Part shown: positions 32,946-41,168 of the stretch, in pieces
Layout of the letters: the number at the start of each line of letters is the position of its first letter
Position numbering within the stretch: position 1 is the stretch's first letter
Source: Leisingera aquaemixtae
GTDB lineage: Bacteria > Pseudomonadota > Alphaproteobacteria > Rhodobacterales > Rhodobacteraceae
Assembly (NCBI RefSeq): GCF_001458395.1
Contig: NZ_CYSR01000040.1
Location: 186,001 to 250,000 of the forward strand
Reading direction: 5' to 3'
Length of the DNA stretch: 64,000 nt
Program-made: the position numbers and the translations under genes
Notes under the pieces: generated by a model
The model's database searches: none
Told to the model about the DNA's origin: nothing
What the model saw: only the letters and a program-made list of their open reading frames with translations

Positions 32946-33920
32946 TTACCAGCGCAGCACAACGGCACCCCAAGCCAGACCGCCGCCGATGGCTTCGGTC
33001 ACAATCAGGTCGCCTTCTTTGATCTGGCCGCGCTCTTTGCCGACAGACAGGGCAAGCGGAATGGAGGCCGCGGAGGTATTGCCGTGATCCTGCACGGTTA
33101 CCACCACATTGTCCATGCTCAGGCCCATTTTCTTGGCGGTGCCCTGAATGATGCGGATATTGGCCTGATGCGGCACGATCCAGTCCACATCCGCCGCCGA
33201 CAGCCCGGCGCGGTCCAGCGCGGTGTTCGCGGTAGAGGCGAGTTTTTCCACCGCGTGGCGGAACACCTGGTTGCCCTGCATCCGCAGATGGCCGGTCGAC
33301 TGGGTCGAGGACACGCCGCCGTCGACATACAGCAGATCCTTGTAGCGGCCGTCCGAGTTGAGATCGGTTGCCAGAATGCCGCGGTCCTTGTTGGTGCCCG
33401 CCAGCTCCTGGCCCTCCAGCAGCAGCGCGCCGGCGCCGTCGCCGAACAGCACGCAGGTGGCCCGGTCGGTCCAGTCCATGATCCGGCTGAAGGTCTCGGC
33501 GCCGATCACCAGCACCCGGCTGGCCTGGCCCGAGGCGATCAGCGCATTGGCGTTGCTGAGCGCATAAACGAAGCCCGCGCACACCGCCTGCACGTCAAAG
33601 GCAAAGCCCTTGGTCATGCCCAGCTTGGACTGCACCATGGTGGCGGCAGAGGGGAATGTGAGGTCGGCGGTGGAGGTGGCCACGATGATGGCGTCCACAT
33701 CGTCAGCGGTCAGGCCCGCATCTGCCAAAGCGCGTTCTGCGGCCTTGGCAGCCATATCCGATGTGGTTTCTCCCTCAGCGGCGAAATGGCGGCGTTCGAT
33801 GCCGGACCGGGTGCGAATCCATTCGTCCGTGGTGTCCAGCGAGGTCTCGAATTCCGCGTTTTCAACCACCCGTTCAGGGAGATAGTGCCCTATGCCAACA
33901 ACTACCGCGCGTCGCGTCAT
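32946..33920 (-). CDS. fabH: Beta-ketoacyl-ACP synthase III
   Basis: A 324-aa KASIII. The catalytic triad is visible: Cys in DVQAVCAGFVYAL, His in PHQANIRI and Asn in HGNTSAAS. The N-terminus RRAVVVGIGHYLPERVVEN and the C-terminus GGGLAWGAVVLRW are typical. The start at 33920 avoids a non-conserved 30-residue extension into plsX. It condenses acetyl-CoA with malonyl-ACP to start fatty-acid synthesis. It follows plsX by 16 bases and precedes ihfA. Confidence 0.95.
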   Translation of the reverse strand: MTRRAVVVGIGHYLPERVVENAEFETSLDTTDEWIRTRSGIERRHFAAEGETTSDMAAKAAERALADAGLTADDVDAIIVATSTADLTFPSAATMVQSKLGMTKGFAFDVQAVCAGFVYALSNANALIASGQASRVLVIGAETFSRIMDWTDRATCVLFGDGAGALLLEGQELAGTNKDRGILATDLNSDGRYKDLLYVDGGVSSTQSTGHLRMQGNQVFRHAVEKLASTANTALDRAGLSAADVDWIVPHQANIRIIQGTAKKMGLSMDNVVVTVQDHGNTSAASIPLALSVGKERGQIKEGDLIVTEAIGGGLAWGAVVLRW

Positions 33921-33936
33921 CCGGTGCCTGCCTATT

Positions 33937-35049
33937 TCAGTCTTTTTCGGTGGCCGCCCGCGGGGTGCGGGAAGCAGTATTATCTTGGGTATGCGCGCCG
34001 GCAGATGCAACCCGCGCGGCCAGTTTTTCGGCGAAACCGTGCTGCGCCAGGCGGAAGGCGAGCTTCACCGCCGCCGAAACGCCGGTGGCATCCGCGCCGC
34101 CGTGGGATTTCACCACGGTGCCGTTCAGGCCCAGGAATACTCCGCCATTGACGCGGCGCGGGTCCATCCGCTTGGACAGCCGCTTGAGCGAGGTCATCGC
34201 CAGCAGCGCCGCAATCTTGGACAGGAAGGAGTACTGGAAAGCTTCGCGCAGTGCGGTGCGCATCACCCGGGCGGTGCCTTCGCCGGTCTTGATCGCCACA
34301 TTGCCGGTGAAGCCGTCGGTGACGATCACATCCACCGCGTTGCCGGGAATGTCGCTGCCCTCGACAAAGCCCACGAACTCGTAACTCGCCTGCGCCGCAT
34401 TGTCCGCAATCAGCCCGAAGGCCTCTTTCAGCTCGGCGCGGCCCTTGTGTTCTTCGGTGCCCACGTTCAGCAGCCCCACCCGCGGGCAGGCGATGTCCAT
34501 GGAATTGCGCACGTAAGAGGTGCCCATCAGGGCGTATTGCAGCAGGTCCTCGGCATCCGCCTTCACGTCGGCCCCGACATCCAGCATCACGTTGAAGCCC
34601 TGCGGGTTCAGCGACGGCCACAGGATCGCAATGGCGGGGCGGTTGATGCCCGGCAGCTTGCGCAGCCGCAGCATGCTGAGCGCCATCAGCGCGCCGGTGT
34701 TGCCGCAGGAGACCGCACCGCCTGCCTCGCCGTTCTTGACCGCCTCCAGCGCGGACCACATCGAGGTGCCCTTGCCGTTGCGCATCACCTGCGAGGGCTT
34801 GTCCTCCATCGTCACCACATCGCGGACATCGCGAATTTCGACGCGGCCCTTAAGGGCGCGCTTTTTGGCGACAAGAGGTTGCAGCTGCTCGGCGGGGCCG
34901 TGCAGGATGAACCCGATATCCGGGTTTTTCTGTGCCGACATGTCAATGCCGGCCACTACAACAGCAGGGCCGGCGTCTCCGCCCATGGCGTCAACAGAAA
35001 TGATGATGCGGCCGGCTTCTGCCTGATTTTTCGCGGGTTTACCCGTCAT
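33937..35049 (-). CDS. plsX: Phosphate acyltransferase PlsX
   Basis: A 370-aa protein. ISVDAMGGDAGP at the N-terminus is the PlsX signature, with AVSCGNTGALMALSML, INRPAIAILWPS and DVIVTDGFTGNVAIKTGEG further on. It forms acyl-phosphate from acyl-ACP for phosphatidic acid synthesis. It sits between rpmF and fabH, the classic rpmF-plsX-fabH order of proteobacteria. Confidence 0.95.
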   Translation of the reverse strand: MTGKPAKNQAEAGRIIISVDAMGGDAGPAVVVAGIDMSAQKNPDIGFILHGPAEQLQPLVAKKRALKGRVEIRDVRDVVTMEDKPSQVMRNGKGTSMWSALEAVKNGEAGGAVSCGNTGALMALSMLRLRKLPGINRPAIAILWPSLNPQGFNVMLDVGADVKADAEDLLQYALMGTSYVRNSMDIACPRVGLLNVGTEEHKGRAELKEAFGLIADNAAQASYEFVGFVEGSDIPGNAVDVIVTDGFTGNVAIKTGEGTARVMRTALREAFQYSFLSKIAALLAMTSLKRLSKRMDPRRVNGGVFLGLNGTVVKSHGGADATGVSAAVKLAFRLAQHGFAEKLAARVASAGAHTQDNTASRTPRAATEKD

Positions 35050-35086
35050 GCGAAAGCCTGCCTGGCATCAGGATCCGGTCCGTGGC

Positions 35087-35293
35087 TTACGCCGCGTCCT
35101 CGTCGATCTCGATTTCGTCAGCTGCCGCGACGATTTCCTTGTCGTCGTAATGGCCGCAGGACGGGCACACGTGGTGCGGGCGCTTCAGCTCGCCGCAGTT
35201 GCCGCATTCGTTCGGGTTCGCAGCAACCAGTGCATCGTGCGCGCGGCGGTTGTTGCGGCGCGATTTGGATACTTTGTTCTGTTGGACGGCCAT
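35087..35293 (-). CDS. rpmF: 50S ribosomal protein L32
   Basis: A 68-aa protein. [22 protein letters not shown] is the L32 N-terminus; [20 protein letters not shown] carries the four zinc-binding cysteines. An acidic tail follows. It lies upstream of plsX. The 225-bp region before it includes a TTAGGC/GCCTAA hairpin and should carry a promoter of its own. Confidence 0.96.
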   Translation of the reverse strand: MAVQQNKVSKSRRNNRRAHDALVAANPNECGNCGELKRPHHVCPSCGHYDDKEIVAAADEIEIDEDAA

Positions 35294-35518
35294 GTCTCAA
35301 CCTTTGTCTGTTTGGGCCTTGGGGCCATCCCCGCGGCGCGATTGCATTCGTGTTCGATCGGTGTGACGTGCGTTTAGGCGGCTGCCTAAGCATTGTCCAA
35401 CCAAAAATTCCGATGAGCGCGCGAAAATACTGCGAATCTCCGGCGGCGCAAGGTGTTTTTTAGGGCAGCGCCGCGCCCGGCGCCAGAAACAATTTCCGCA
35501 TGTGCGAAAAAACTGCCT

Positions 35519-36055
35519 CTAGTCCTCATCTTTGAGCTGCCCGCGCAGCGCGGCAAGCCCGGCAAAGGGTTTGGCGTCCTCGTCCCGCATCGGCGCCACG
35601 CCGTCTTCGGCATAGACCGCCTCGCCCAGTTCGGCGCCGTCCTTGCGCGGGTAGGGCGGGATGTGCAGCGCCAGCGCCTCGGCCATCACCTGGCCCGGGT
35701 CGATATGGCTGCCCAGCGGCTCGATGCTGTCGTCGTCGGGCATTTCCACCTCGGCGCCTTCCGGCGTTTCGTAGCGGGCGGTATAGGTGAGGTTCACCTT
35801 TTCCTCGATCCGGCTTGTCACCGGTTCCAGCGTGACCACGCAGTCCTGCACCACGGTCGCGCCCAGGGCGCCGGTCAGCTGCCAGTCGCGCTTGCCCAGG
35901 GCCTTGATCTCTCCGGTGAAGCGGACCTTGCGCAGGGCATTCACCCCCAGCTCTGCGGCCAGGGCGGCCAGCTCCTCCTTGCCCGGGATGATTTCAAAGG
36001 CGGTCGGGGTGTTCTGCGGCAGGTCCGCCACCCGCAAAGCGGTGCTCTCAGACAT
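35519..36055 (-). CDS. DUF177 (YceD) protein
   Basis: A 178-aa acidic protein with the DUF177 core: FTGEIKALGKRDWQLTGALGATVVQDCVVTLEPV (the CVVTLEPV motif) and the C-terminal LALHIPPYPRKDG in place of the usual LSLPxxPxH. YceD proteins accompany rpmF in most proteobacteria and affect 23S rRNA or ribosome processing in studied cases. It is upstream of rpmF on the same strand and divergent from bamE with 99 bp between. Confidence 0.87.
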   Translation of the reverse strand: MSESTALRVADLPQNTPTAFEIIPGKEELAALAAELGVNALRKVRFTGEIKALGKRDWQLTGALGATVVQDCVVTLEPVTSRIEEKVNLTYTARYETPEGAEVEMPDDDSIEPLGSHIDPGQVMAEALALHIPPYPRKDGAELGEAVYAEDGVAPMRDEDAKPFAGLAALRGQLKDED

Positions 36056-36154
36056 GTTGGGGACTTTCGTTTCTTGAACCGGAAGCGGTCATTAGGTAAT
36101 CGGGTTGAAAGACGTATTCAAGCCGCGCTGTGCGGCGAGGCTCGGGGGGCCCTC

Positions 36155-36628
36155 ATGTTTCCAAAGGCGTTTCATTACAAGTCCGTTCTGCGCGGCGCGG
36201 TATTTGCGGCGGCCGGGCTGGCGCTGGCGGCCTGCGCGTCGGTCTACCGCAAGCATGGCTACGTGCCCACACCGGGCCAGCTGGCCGAGGTGGTGCCGGG
36301 GATCGATACAAGGGATTCGGTGGCCGAAACCATCGGGGTGCCGTCCTCGACCGGAGTGCTGAACGAAAGCGGCTACTATTATGTCGCGACCCGCTTCCGC
36401 CACTATGGCGCTGCCGCGCCGAAACCGGTGGCGCGGGACCTGGTGGCGATCAGCTTTGACGCGCAGGGCGTGGTGGAGGGCATCCGCCGCTACAGCCTGG
36501 AAGACGGCAAGGTGGTGCCGCTGGAACGCCGGGTGACCAGTTCCGGGGTGGAAGACAGCACCTTCCTGCGCCAGCTGCTGGGCAACCTGGGCAACTTCGG
36601 CCCCGGCCAGCTTCTGAATTCCGAGTAA
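36155..36628 (+). CDS. bamE: Outer membrane protein assembly factor BamE
   Basis: A 157-aa lipoprotein. The leader ends in LALAACAS with the lipidated Cys around residue 26. The BamE fold is marked by GYVPTPGQLAEVVPGIDTRDSVAETIGVPSS, the two helices before the beta-sheet, and ARDLVAISFDAQGVVEGIRRY. It belongs to the BAM complex that inserts outer-membrane beta-barrels. It is divergent from DUF177. The start at 36155 precedes a basic residue and the hydrophobic leader. Confidence 0.88.
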   Translation: MFPKAFHYKSVLRGAVFAAAGLALAACASVYRKHGYVPTPGQLAEVVPGIDTRDSVAETIGVPSSTGVLNESGYYYVATRFRHYGAAAPKPVARDLVAISFDAQGVVEGIRRYSLEDGKVVPLERRVTSSGVEDSTFLRQLLGNLGNFGPGQLLNSE

Positions 36629-36708
36629 CCCGGTTTCACGGCTGTGCTGCCGCTTCTGCGCCCGGACATGCGCGCCGCGCCAGCGCGGGCCTGCAGCAAA
36701 GGGCAGCC

Positions 36709-37455
36709 ATGGCAGAGCCGGATCTATTGCTGAGCAGAGGCCAGTACCGCGCCCGGCTGGCCGCCGGTGCGGCGGATGTGGCGGCGGCGCAGGCCCTGCG
36801 GACGCTGTGTTTCCGCACCCCTGGCACCGACTGCGACGCCTTTGACAGCCGCTGCGCCCATGTCCTGGTCGAGCACGCGGCGAGCGGCACCCTGGTCTGC
36901 TGTTTCCGGCTGCTGGTGCTGCCGAACGGCGGCGGGCTGGAGCACAGCTATGCGGCGCAATTCTATGAGCTGCCGGGCCTTCGCGGCTTTGCCGGCCCGA
37001 TGGCGGAGCTGGGCCGCTTTTGCATCCATCCGGACTGGCACGACCCGGACATCCTGCGGCTCGCCTGGGGGGCAATGACGGGCCTGGTCGACGGGCAGGG
37101 GGTGCAGATGCTGTTCGGCTGCGCCTCCTTCGCGGGCACCTCTGCCGCGCCGTATCTGGACACGTTTGCGCTGCTGCGGCAGCGGCACCTGGCGCCGGCG
37201 CAGTGGCGGGTGGGGGAGAAGGCGTCCGAGGTGGTCCGCTATGCGGCTGAGCTGCAGCAGGTGCCGGATTTGAGGCGGGCGCTGCAGGCAATGCCGCCCC
37301 TGCTGCGGACCTATCTGGCGATGGGCGGCTGGGTCAGCGACCATGCGGTGGTGGACCGGCAGATGAACACGCTGCATGTGTTCACCGGTCTGGAGACCGG
37401 CGCGATCCCGGAGGCCCGCAAGCGGCTGCTGCGCGCGGTGGCCGGGGGATTTTGA
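36709..37455 (+). CDS. olsB: Ornithine lipid N-acyltransferase OlsB-like protein
   Basis: A 248-aa GNAT-fold acyltransferase. QALRTLCFRTPGTDCDAFDSRCAHVLVE at the N-terminus, then MAELGRFCIHPDWHDPDILRLAWG and GVQMLFGCASFAGTS are strongly characteristic of OlsB (L-ornithine N-alpha-acyltransferase). It transfers 3-hydroxyacyl groups from ACP to ornithine to make lyso-ornithine lipid, completed by OlsA. OlsA is not adjacent. It lies downstream of bamE. The stop codon is embedded in a copy of the GAGTATTTTTGGAAAGATGAA repeat. Confidence 0.85.
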   Translation: MAEPDLLLSRGQYRARLAAGAADVAAAQALRTLCFRTPGTDCDAFDSRCAHVLVEHAASGTLVCCFRLLVLPNGGGLEHSYAAQFYELPGLRGFAGPMAELGRFCIHPDWHDPDILRLAWGAMTGLVDGQGVQMLFGCASFAGTSAAPYLDTFALLRQRHLAPAQWRVGEKASEVVRYAAELQQVPDLRRALQAMPPLLRTYLAMGGWVSDHAVVDRQMNTLHVFTGLETGAIPEARKRLLRAVAGGF

Positions 37456-37474
37456 GTATTTTTGGAAAGATGAA
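37451..37474. repeat. GAGTATTTTTGGAAAGATGAA repeat
   Basis: This copy begins in the last codons of olsB and its TGA is the olsB stop. A near-identical copy lies at 55736-55759 and an inverted copy at 651-672. Confidence 0.7.
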
Positions 37475-37518
37475 CGGGGAGCGTTGACGCGATTTTGCCG
37501 CCGGGGTAGCTGGCTGGC

Positions 37519-39327
37519 ATGGCACGTATTCCTCTTTTGCAGATGTCCGGCATTTCCCTCACCTTTGGGGGCGATCCGGTTTTTTCGAACCTCGATCTGG
37601 TGGTGCAGCCCGGCGACCGGGTGGCGCTGGTGGGCCGCAACGGCTCGGGAAAATCCACGCTGATGAAGGTGATGGCGGGGATTGTTGAAGCCGATCAGGG
37701 TGACATCGTGGTGCCGCCGGGCAAGTCGGTTGGCTACATGGAGCAGGACCCGAAGATGGAGGGTTTTGCTACCTTAGGCGATTTTGCCGCCAGCGAGCTG
37801 GACCCCGGCGAAATGTACAAGGTGGAGCGCGCGGGCGAAGGGCTGAAGTTTGATCCGGCAAGGCCCGTGGAAACCGCCTCCGGCGGGGAGCGCCGCCGCG
37901 CCGCGCTGGCCAAGCTGATGGCCGAAGCGCCGGACCTGATGCTGCTGGACGAGCCCACGAACCACTTGGATATCGAGGCGATCACCTGGCTGGAGAACGA
38001 ACTCAAAGGCACCCGCGCGGCTTTTGTGCTGATTTCGCACGACCGGGCGTTTCTGCGGGCGCTGACCCGCGCCACCCAGTGGGTGGACCGCGGCGAGGTG
38101 CGGCGCCAGGAGAAGGGGTTTGAGGATTTCGAGGCCTGGCGCGACAAGGTCTGGGAAGACGAGGACATGCAGCGCCACAAGCTGAACCGGCTGATCAAGT
38201 CGGAAAGCCGCTGGGCGGTCGAAGGCATCTCGGCCCGGCGCAAGCGCAACATGGGCCGGGTGCGGGCACTGCAGGATCTGAAGGCGGAGCGCGCCGGCCA
38301 GATCAAGCGGCAGGGGGCGGCGGAGATGGCGCTGGAGGCCGGCCCCAAGTCCGGCCGCAAGGTGATCGAGGCCGAGGGGCTGAGCAAGGCGTTTGGCGGC
38401 AAGCAGATTGTCAGGGACTTCTCGCTGAAGGTGCAGCGCGGCGACCGGGTGGCTTTTGTCGGCCCGAATGGCGCGGGGAAGACCACTCTGCTGAAGATGC
38501 TTTTGGGCATGGAAGAGCCGGATGCAGGCAAGGTGCAGCTGGGCACCAATCTGGAAATCGCGCTGTTCGACCAGACCCGCGATCAGCTGGACGGCGATTC
38601 GACCCTGTGGGAGAACCTGACCGCCGATCCCTTGCTGGGGATATCCGGCAAGGCGGATCAGGTGATGGTGCGCGGCCAGCCCAAGCACGTTGTGGGCTAC
38701 CTCAAGGAATTCCTGTTCGACGAGCGTCAGGCGCGGGCGCCCGTGCGGTCGCTGTCGGGCGGCGAGAAGGCGCGGCTGTTGCTGGCGCGGCTGATGGCGC
38801 GGTCCTCAAACCTTCTGGTGCTGGACGAGCCGACCAACGACCTGGATGTGGAAACGCTGGACCTGCTGCAGGAGCTTTTGGACAATTACGACGGCACCGT
38901 GCTGCTGGTGAGCCACGACCGGGATTTCCTGGACCGGGTGGCGACCACCACAATTGCGATGGAAGGCGACGGCAAGGCCACGGCCTATGCCGGCGGCTGG
39001 AGCGATTACATCGCGCAGCGCGGGCCGCTGGAGGTTGCGGAGCGGCCTGAGAAGGTGAAGCCTGCGAAGTCCAAGCCGAAGCAGGAGGCCCAGCCCAAGG
39101 ACGGCCTCAGCTTCAAGGAAAAGCACCGGCTGGAGGCGCTGCCCGGCGAGATCGAGCGGCTGGAGGCGGAAATCGGCAAGCTGCAGGAGCTGATGAGCGA
39201 CCCGGAGCTGTTCACCCGCGAGCCGGTCAAGTTCAAGAAGGCCACCGAGGCGCTGGTGGAGCGGCAGGAGAAGCTGGCCGCCGCCGAAGAGGAATGGCTG
39301 CTGCTGGAGGAAAAAGCCGGGGGCTGA
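37519..39327 (+). CDS. ABC-F family ATPase (Uup-like)
   Basis: A 602-aa protein with two ABC ATPase domains and no membrane segment. The first has GRNGSGKST (Walker A), SGGERRRAAL (signature) and LMLLDEPTNHLD (Walker B). The second has GPNGAGKTT, LSGGEKARLLLARL and LLVLDEPTNDLD. Between them is the interdomain linker with a short arm. The C-terminus is charged and coiled-coil-like (HRLEALPGEIERLEAEIGKL), as in Uup. ABC-F proteins act on ribosomes or nucleic acid; the exact role is uncertain. A ribosome-protection type is less likely given the Uup-like tail. Confidence 0.88.
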   Translation: MARIPLLQMSGISLTFGGDPVFSNLDLVVQPGDRVALVGRNGSGKSTLMKVMAGIVEADQGDIVVPPGKSVGYMEQDPKMEGFATLGDFAASELDPGEMYKVERAGEGLKFDPARPVETASGGERRRAALAKLMAEAPDLMLLDEPTNHLDIEAITWLENELKGTRAAFVLISHDRAFLRALTRATQWVDRGEVRRQEKGFEDFEAWRDKVWEDEDMQRHKLNRLIKSESRWAVEGISARRKRNMGRVRALQDLKAERAGQIKRQGAAEMALEAGPKSGRKVIEAEGLSKAFGGKQIVRDFSLKVQRGDRVAFVGPNGAGKTTLLKMLLGMEEPDAGKVQLGTNLEIALFDQTRDQLDGDSTLWENLTADPLLGISGKADQVMVRGQPKHVVGYLKEFLFDERQARAPVRSLSGGEKARLLLARLMARSSNLLVLDEPTNDLDVETLDLLQELLDNYDGTVLLVSHDRDFLDRVATTTIAMEGDGKATAYAGGWSDYIAQRGPLEVAERPEKVKPAKSKPKQEAQPKDGLSFKEKHRLEALPGEIERLEAEIGKLQELMSDPELFTREPVKFKKATEALVERQEKLAAAEEEWLLLEEKAGG

Positions 39328-39357
39328 AGCGGCTTTTTCGATTAGGGCAGCGAGGCT

Positions 39358-39412
39358 GACCAAATGTTTCGCGCGCGAAACATTTGGTCAAAGTTTCTGC
39401 CGTAAAACTTTG
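39358..39412. terminator. Back-to-back double hairpin after the ABC-F gene
   Basis: A perfect 32-base palindrome built from GACCAAATGTTTCG and CGAAACATTTGGTC (39358-39389) abuts a second inverted repeat CAAAGTTT/AAACTTTG (39389-39412). It lies in the convergent interval of the ABC-F and acetyltransferase genes. Confidence 0.65.
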
Positions 39413-39472
39413 GAATTCATTGGGAAATGTTAAGCGCAGGTTAAGGTGGCGGTCGCTGCTTTGACCGTTTGA

Positions 39473-40027
39473 TTACCTGCGCTGAGGGCGCGCGGGATTG
39501 CCCGTGACGGTCTCACCTGCGGCGACGTCTTTGGTCACTACTGCCCCGGCTCCGACAATGGCGCCGTCGCCAATGGCGACGCCGGGCAGGATGATCGCAC
39601 CGCCGCCGATCCAGACATCTGCACCAAGGGTAACGGGATAGGCGATCTCAAGGCCCTTGGCCCGCAAGACCCTGTCCTTGTGGTGCTGTGCGCAATAGAT
39701 CTGCACATTTGGCCCCAGCATGGTGCCATTGCCGACGGTGACTGGGGCGGTGTCCAAAATGGTGCAGCCCGCGTTCATGTAGACATTATTGCCCAGGGTG
39801 ATGTTGAGGCCATAGGCGCAGTGAAACGGCGCCTCGATCAAGCAATTTTCGCCGTGGGCGGCAAAGAGCTTGGCGAGCGGCGGGCTGAGCTGTTCCGCAG
39901 GATCAGGGGGCGCCCCATTGTGCTGGTGCACCGCTACCCGGGCCTGATGGCGCAACGCTGACAGTTCGCTGTCCCGGCAACAGTACCACTCACCCGCCTG
40001 CATTTTCTGCCGTTCTGACTTGGTCAT
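39473..40027 (-). CDS. Sugar O-acetyltransferase (maltose acetyltransferase type)
   Basis: A 184-aa left-handed beta-helix enzyme. MTKSERQKMQAGEWYCCRDSEL is the Mac N-terminal domain; the hexapeptide repeats include YGLNITLGNNVYMNAGCTILDTAPVTVG, the catalytic histidine region (AQHHKDR) and VWIGGGAIILPGVAIGDGAIVGAGAVV. Start at 40027 excludes a non-conserved 41-residue extension. It transfers acetyl from acetyl-CoA to a sugar, perhaps a maltose or Nod-factor-like acceptor. It is isolated by the composite repeat copy at 40086. Confidence 0.87.
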   Translation of the reverse strand: MTKSERQKMQAGEWYCCRDSELSALRHQARVAVHQHNGAPPDPAEQLSPPLAKLFAAHGENCLIEAPFHCAYGLNITLGNNVYMNAGCTILDTAPVTVGNGTMLGPNVQIYCAQHHKDRVLRAKGLEIAYPVTLGADVWIGGGAIILPGVAIGDGAIVGAGAVVTKDVAAGETVTGNPARPQRR

Positions 40028-40085
40028 GGGGGGCCTCCTTGCCGCGAGTGAAGGGTGGGCGGCAGGGATTGTCAATTGCCCGGGG

Positions 40086-40293
40086 AGCTCCCGCGCCCGC
40101 AGGGGCCATGGCTGCGCCAAGGCGCCTTTGTGCGGCCTTGGGCCGCGCACCGCTGGCGCGGTGTGAAGGGGATTGGCTGAGAAGCGCTTCAGGGGCAGGT
40201 TTGCCCTGAAGACGCGTTTTCGAGTGTGTGATCCGCTGCTTGCGCGTCAAGGGTGAACCGTGCTGCGCACGGCGGCTGTGCCGCCCTTGACCC
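40086..40293. repeat. Composite intergenic repeat, copy A
   Basis: Three modules in order: (1) GCTCCCGCGCCCGCAGG to CGGCCTTGGGCCGCGC; (2) GCTGAGAAGCGCTTCAGGG to TTTGCCCTGAAGACGC (40177-40215), a hairpin; (3) GCGTCAAGGGTGAACCG to CCGCCCTTGACCC (40244-40293), a hairpin with TCAAGGG/CCCTTGA ends. The element fills the gap between the acetyltransferase and the SDR gene. Confidence 0.75.
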
Positions 40294-40311
40294 GCAACCA
40301 GCGGCGGGGCG

Positions 40312-41067
40312 TCAGCGCATGCGCAGAGCGCCGTCGATGCGGATGACCTCGCCGTTGAGGTAGCCCATTTCGACGATGAAACCTGCGAGGCGGCCGTATT
40401 CGCGCGGATCGCCCAGGCGGGCGGGGTTGGGGACGTCTGCCGCCAGCTGCTGCTGCACTTCTTCCGGCAGGCCCGCCAGCATCGGGGTCATGAAGATGCC
40501 CGGCGCGATGGTCATCACCCGGATGCCGGAAGACGCCAGATCGCGCGCCATCGGCAGGCACATGCCGGCAACCCCACCCTTGGAGGCGGCATAGGCGGCC
40601 TGGCCCTTTTGCCCGTCAAAGGCTGCGATGGAGGCGGTGTTGATGATCACGCCGCGGGCGTTGTCATCATCGGGCGTGTTCTTGGCGATTTCCACGGCGG
40701 CGAGGCGGGCGACGTTGAAGGTGCCGACCAGGTTGATGTCGATGGTGCGCTTGTAGGCATCGAGCGGGTGCGCGCCCTCCTTGCCCACGGTCTTGGCGCC
40801 GATGGCGATGCCCGCGCAGTTCACGCAAGCGGTGATCTTGCCCATCTTTTCCGCCGCATGGGCGATGGCGGCAGAGACCGACTCTTCGCTGGTCACATCG
40901 GTCTGGGCGAAATGCCCGCCGATTTCTTCTGCCACCTGGGGGCCGCGCTCCGCATCGCGGTCGAGGATGGTGACCTGGGCGCCTTGTTCGGCGAAATAGC
41001 GCGCGGTGGCCTCACCCAGGCCGGATGCGCCGCCGGTGATCACGGCTGCGGTATCTGTAAGTTTCAT
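40312..41067 (-). CDS. SDR-family 3-hydroxyacyl-CoA dehydrogenase
   Basis: A 251-aa short-chain dehydrogenase. The Rossmann motif is TGGASGLGEAT; NCAGIAIG is the NNAG equivalent. The catalytic Ser, Tyr and Lys are in NTASIAAFDGQKGQAAYAASKGG. It resembles HSD17B10-type (type II) 3-hydroxyacyl-CoA dehydrogenases, which act in beta-oxidation with NAD+. It has a strong Shine-Dalgarno (GGGAGGAG) and a perfect operator-like TGAACG...CGTTCA repeat just upstream, suggesting TetR-type control by fatty-acid availability. Confidence 0.85.
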   Translation of the reverse strand: MKLTDTAAVITGGASGLGEATARYFAEQGAQVTILDRDAERGPQVAEEIGGHFAQTDVTSEESVSAAIAHAAEKMGKITACVNCAGIAIGAKTVGKEGAHPLDAYKRTIDINLVGTFNVARLAAVEIAKNTPDDDNARGVIINTASIAAFDGQKGQAAYAASKGGVAGMCLPMARDLASSGIRVMTIAPGIFMTPMLAGLPEEVQQQLAADVPNPARLGDPREYGRLAGFIVEMGYLNGEVIRIDGALRMR

Positions 41068-41090
41068 GAGCGGGGCTCCTCCCGATTATC

Positions 41091-41104
41091 TGAACGTGCG
41101 TTCA
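41091..41104. promoter_or_regulatory. TetR-type operator upstream of the SDR gene
   Basis: TGAACGTGCGTTCA, a perfect inverted repeat with a two-base centre, 24 bases upstream of the SDR start codon. It lies beside ATATAAT/AGATAAT -10-like sequence on the minus strand, so binding would block the promoter. TGAACG-N2-CGTTCA is the shape of many TetR operators. No tetR gene is adjacent. Confidence 0.65.
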
Positions 41105-41168
41105 TATAATGGGTTTGCCCCAGGCCTGTCCAGCGGGACGGGGCGTCGCGGCCGCGGCAGCGCGGATG

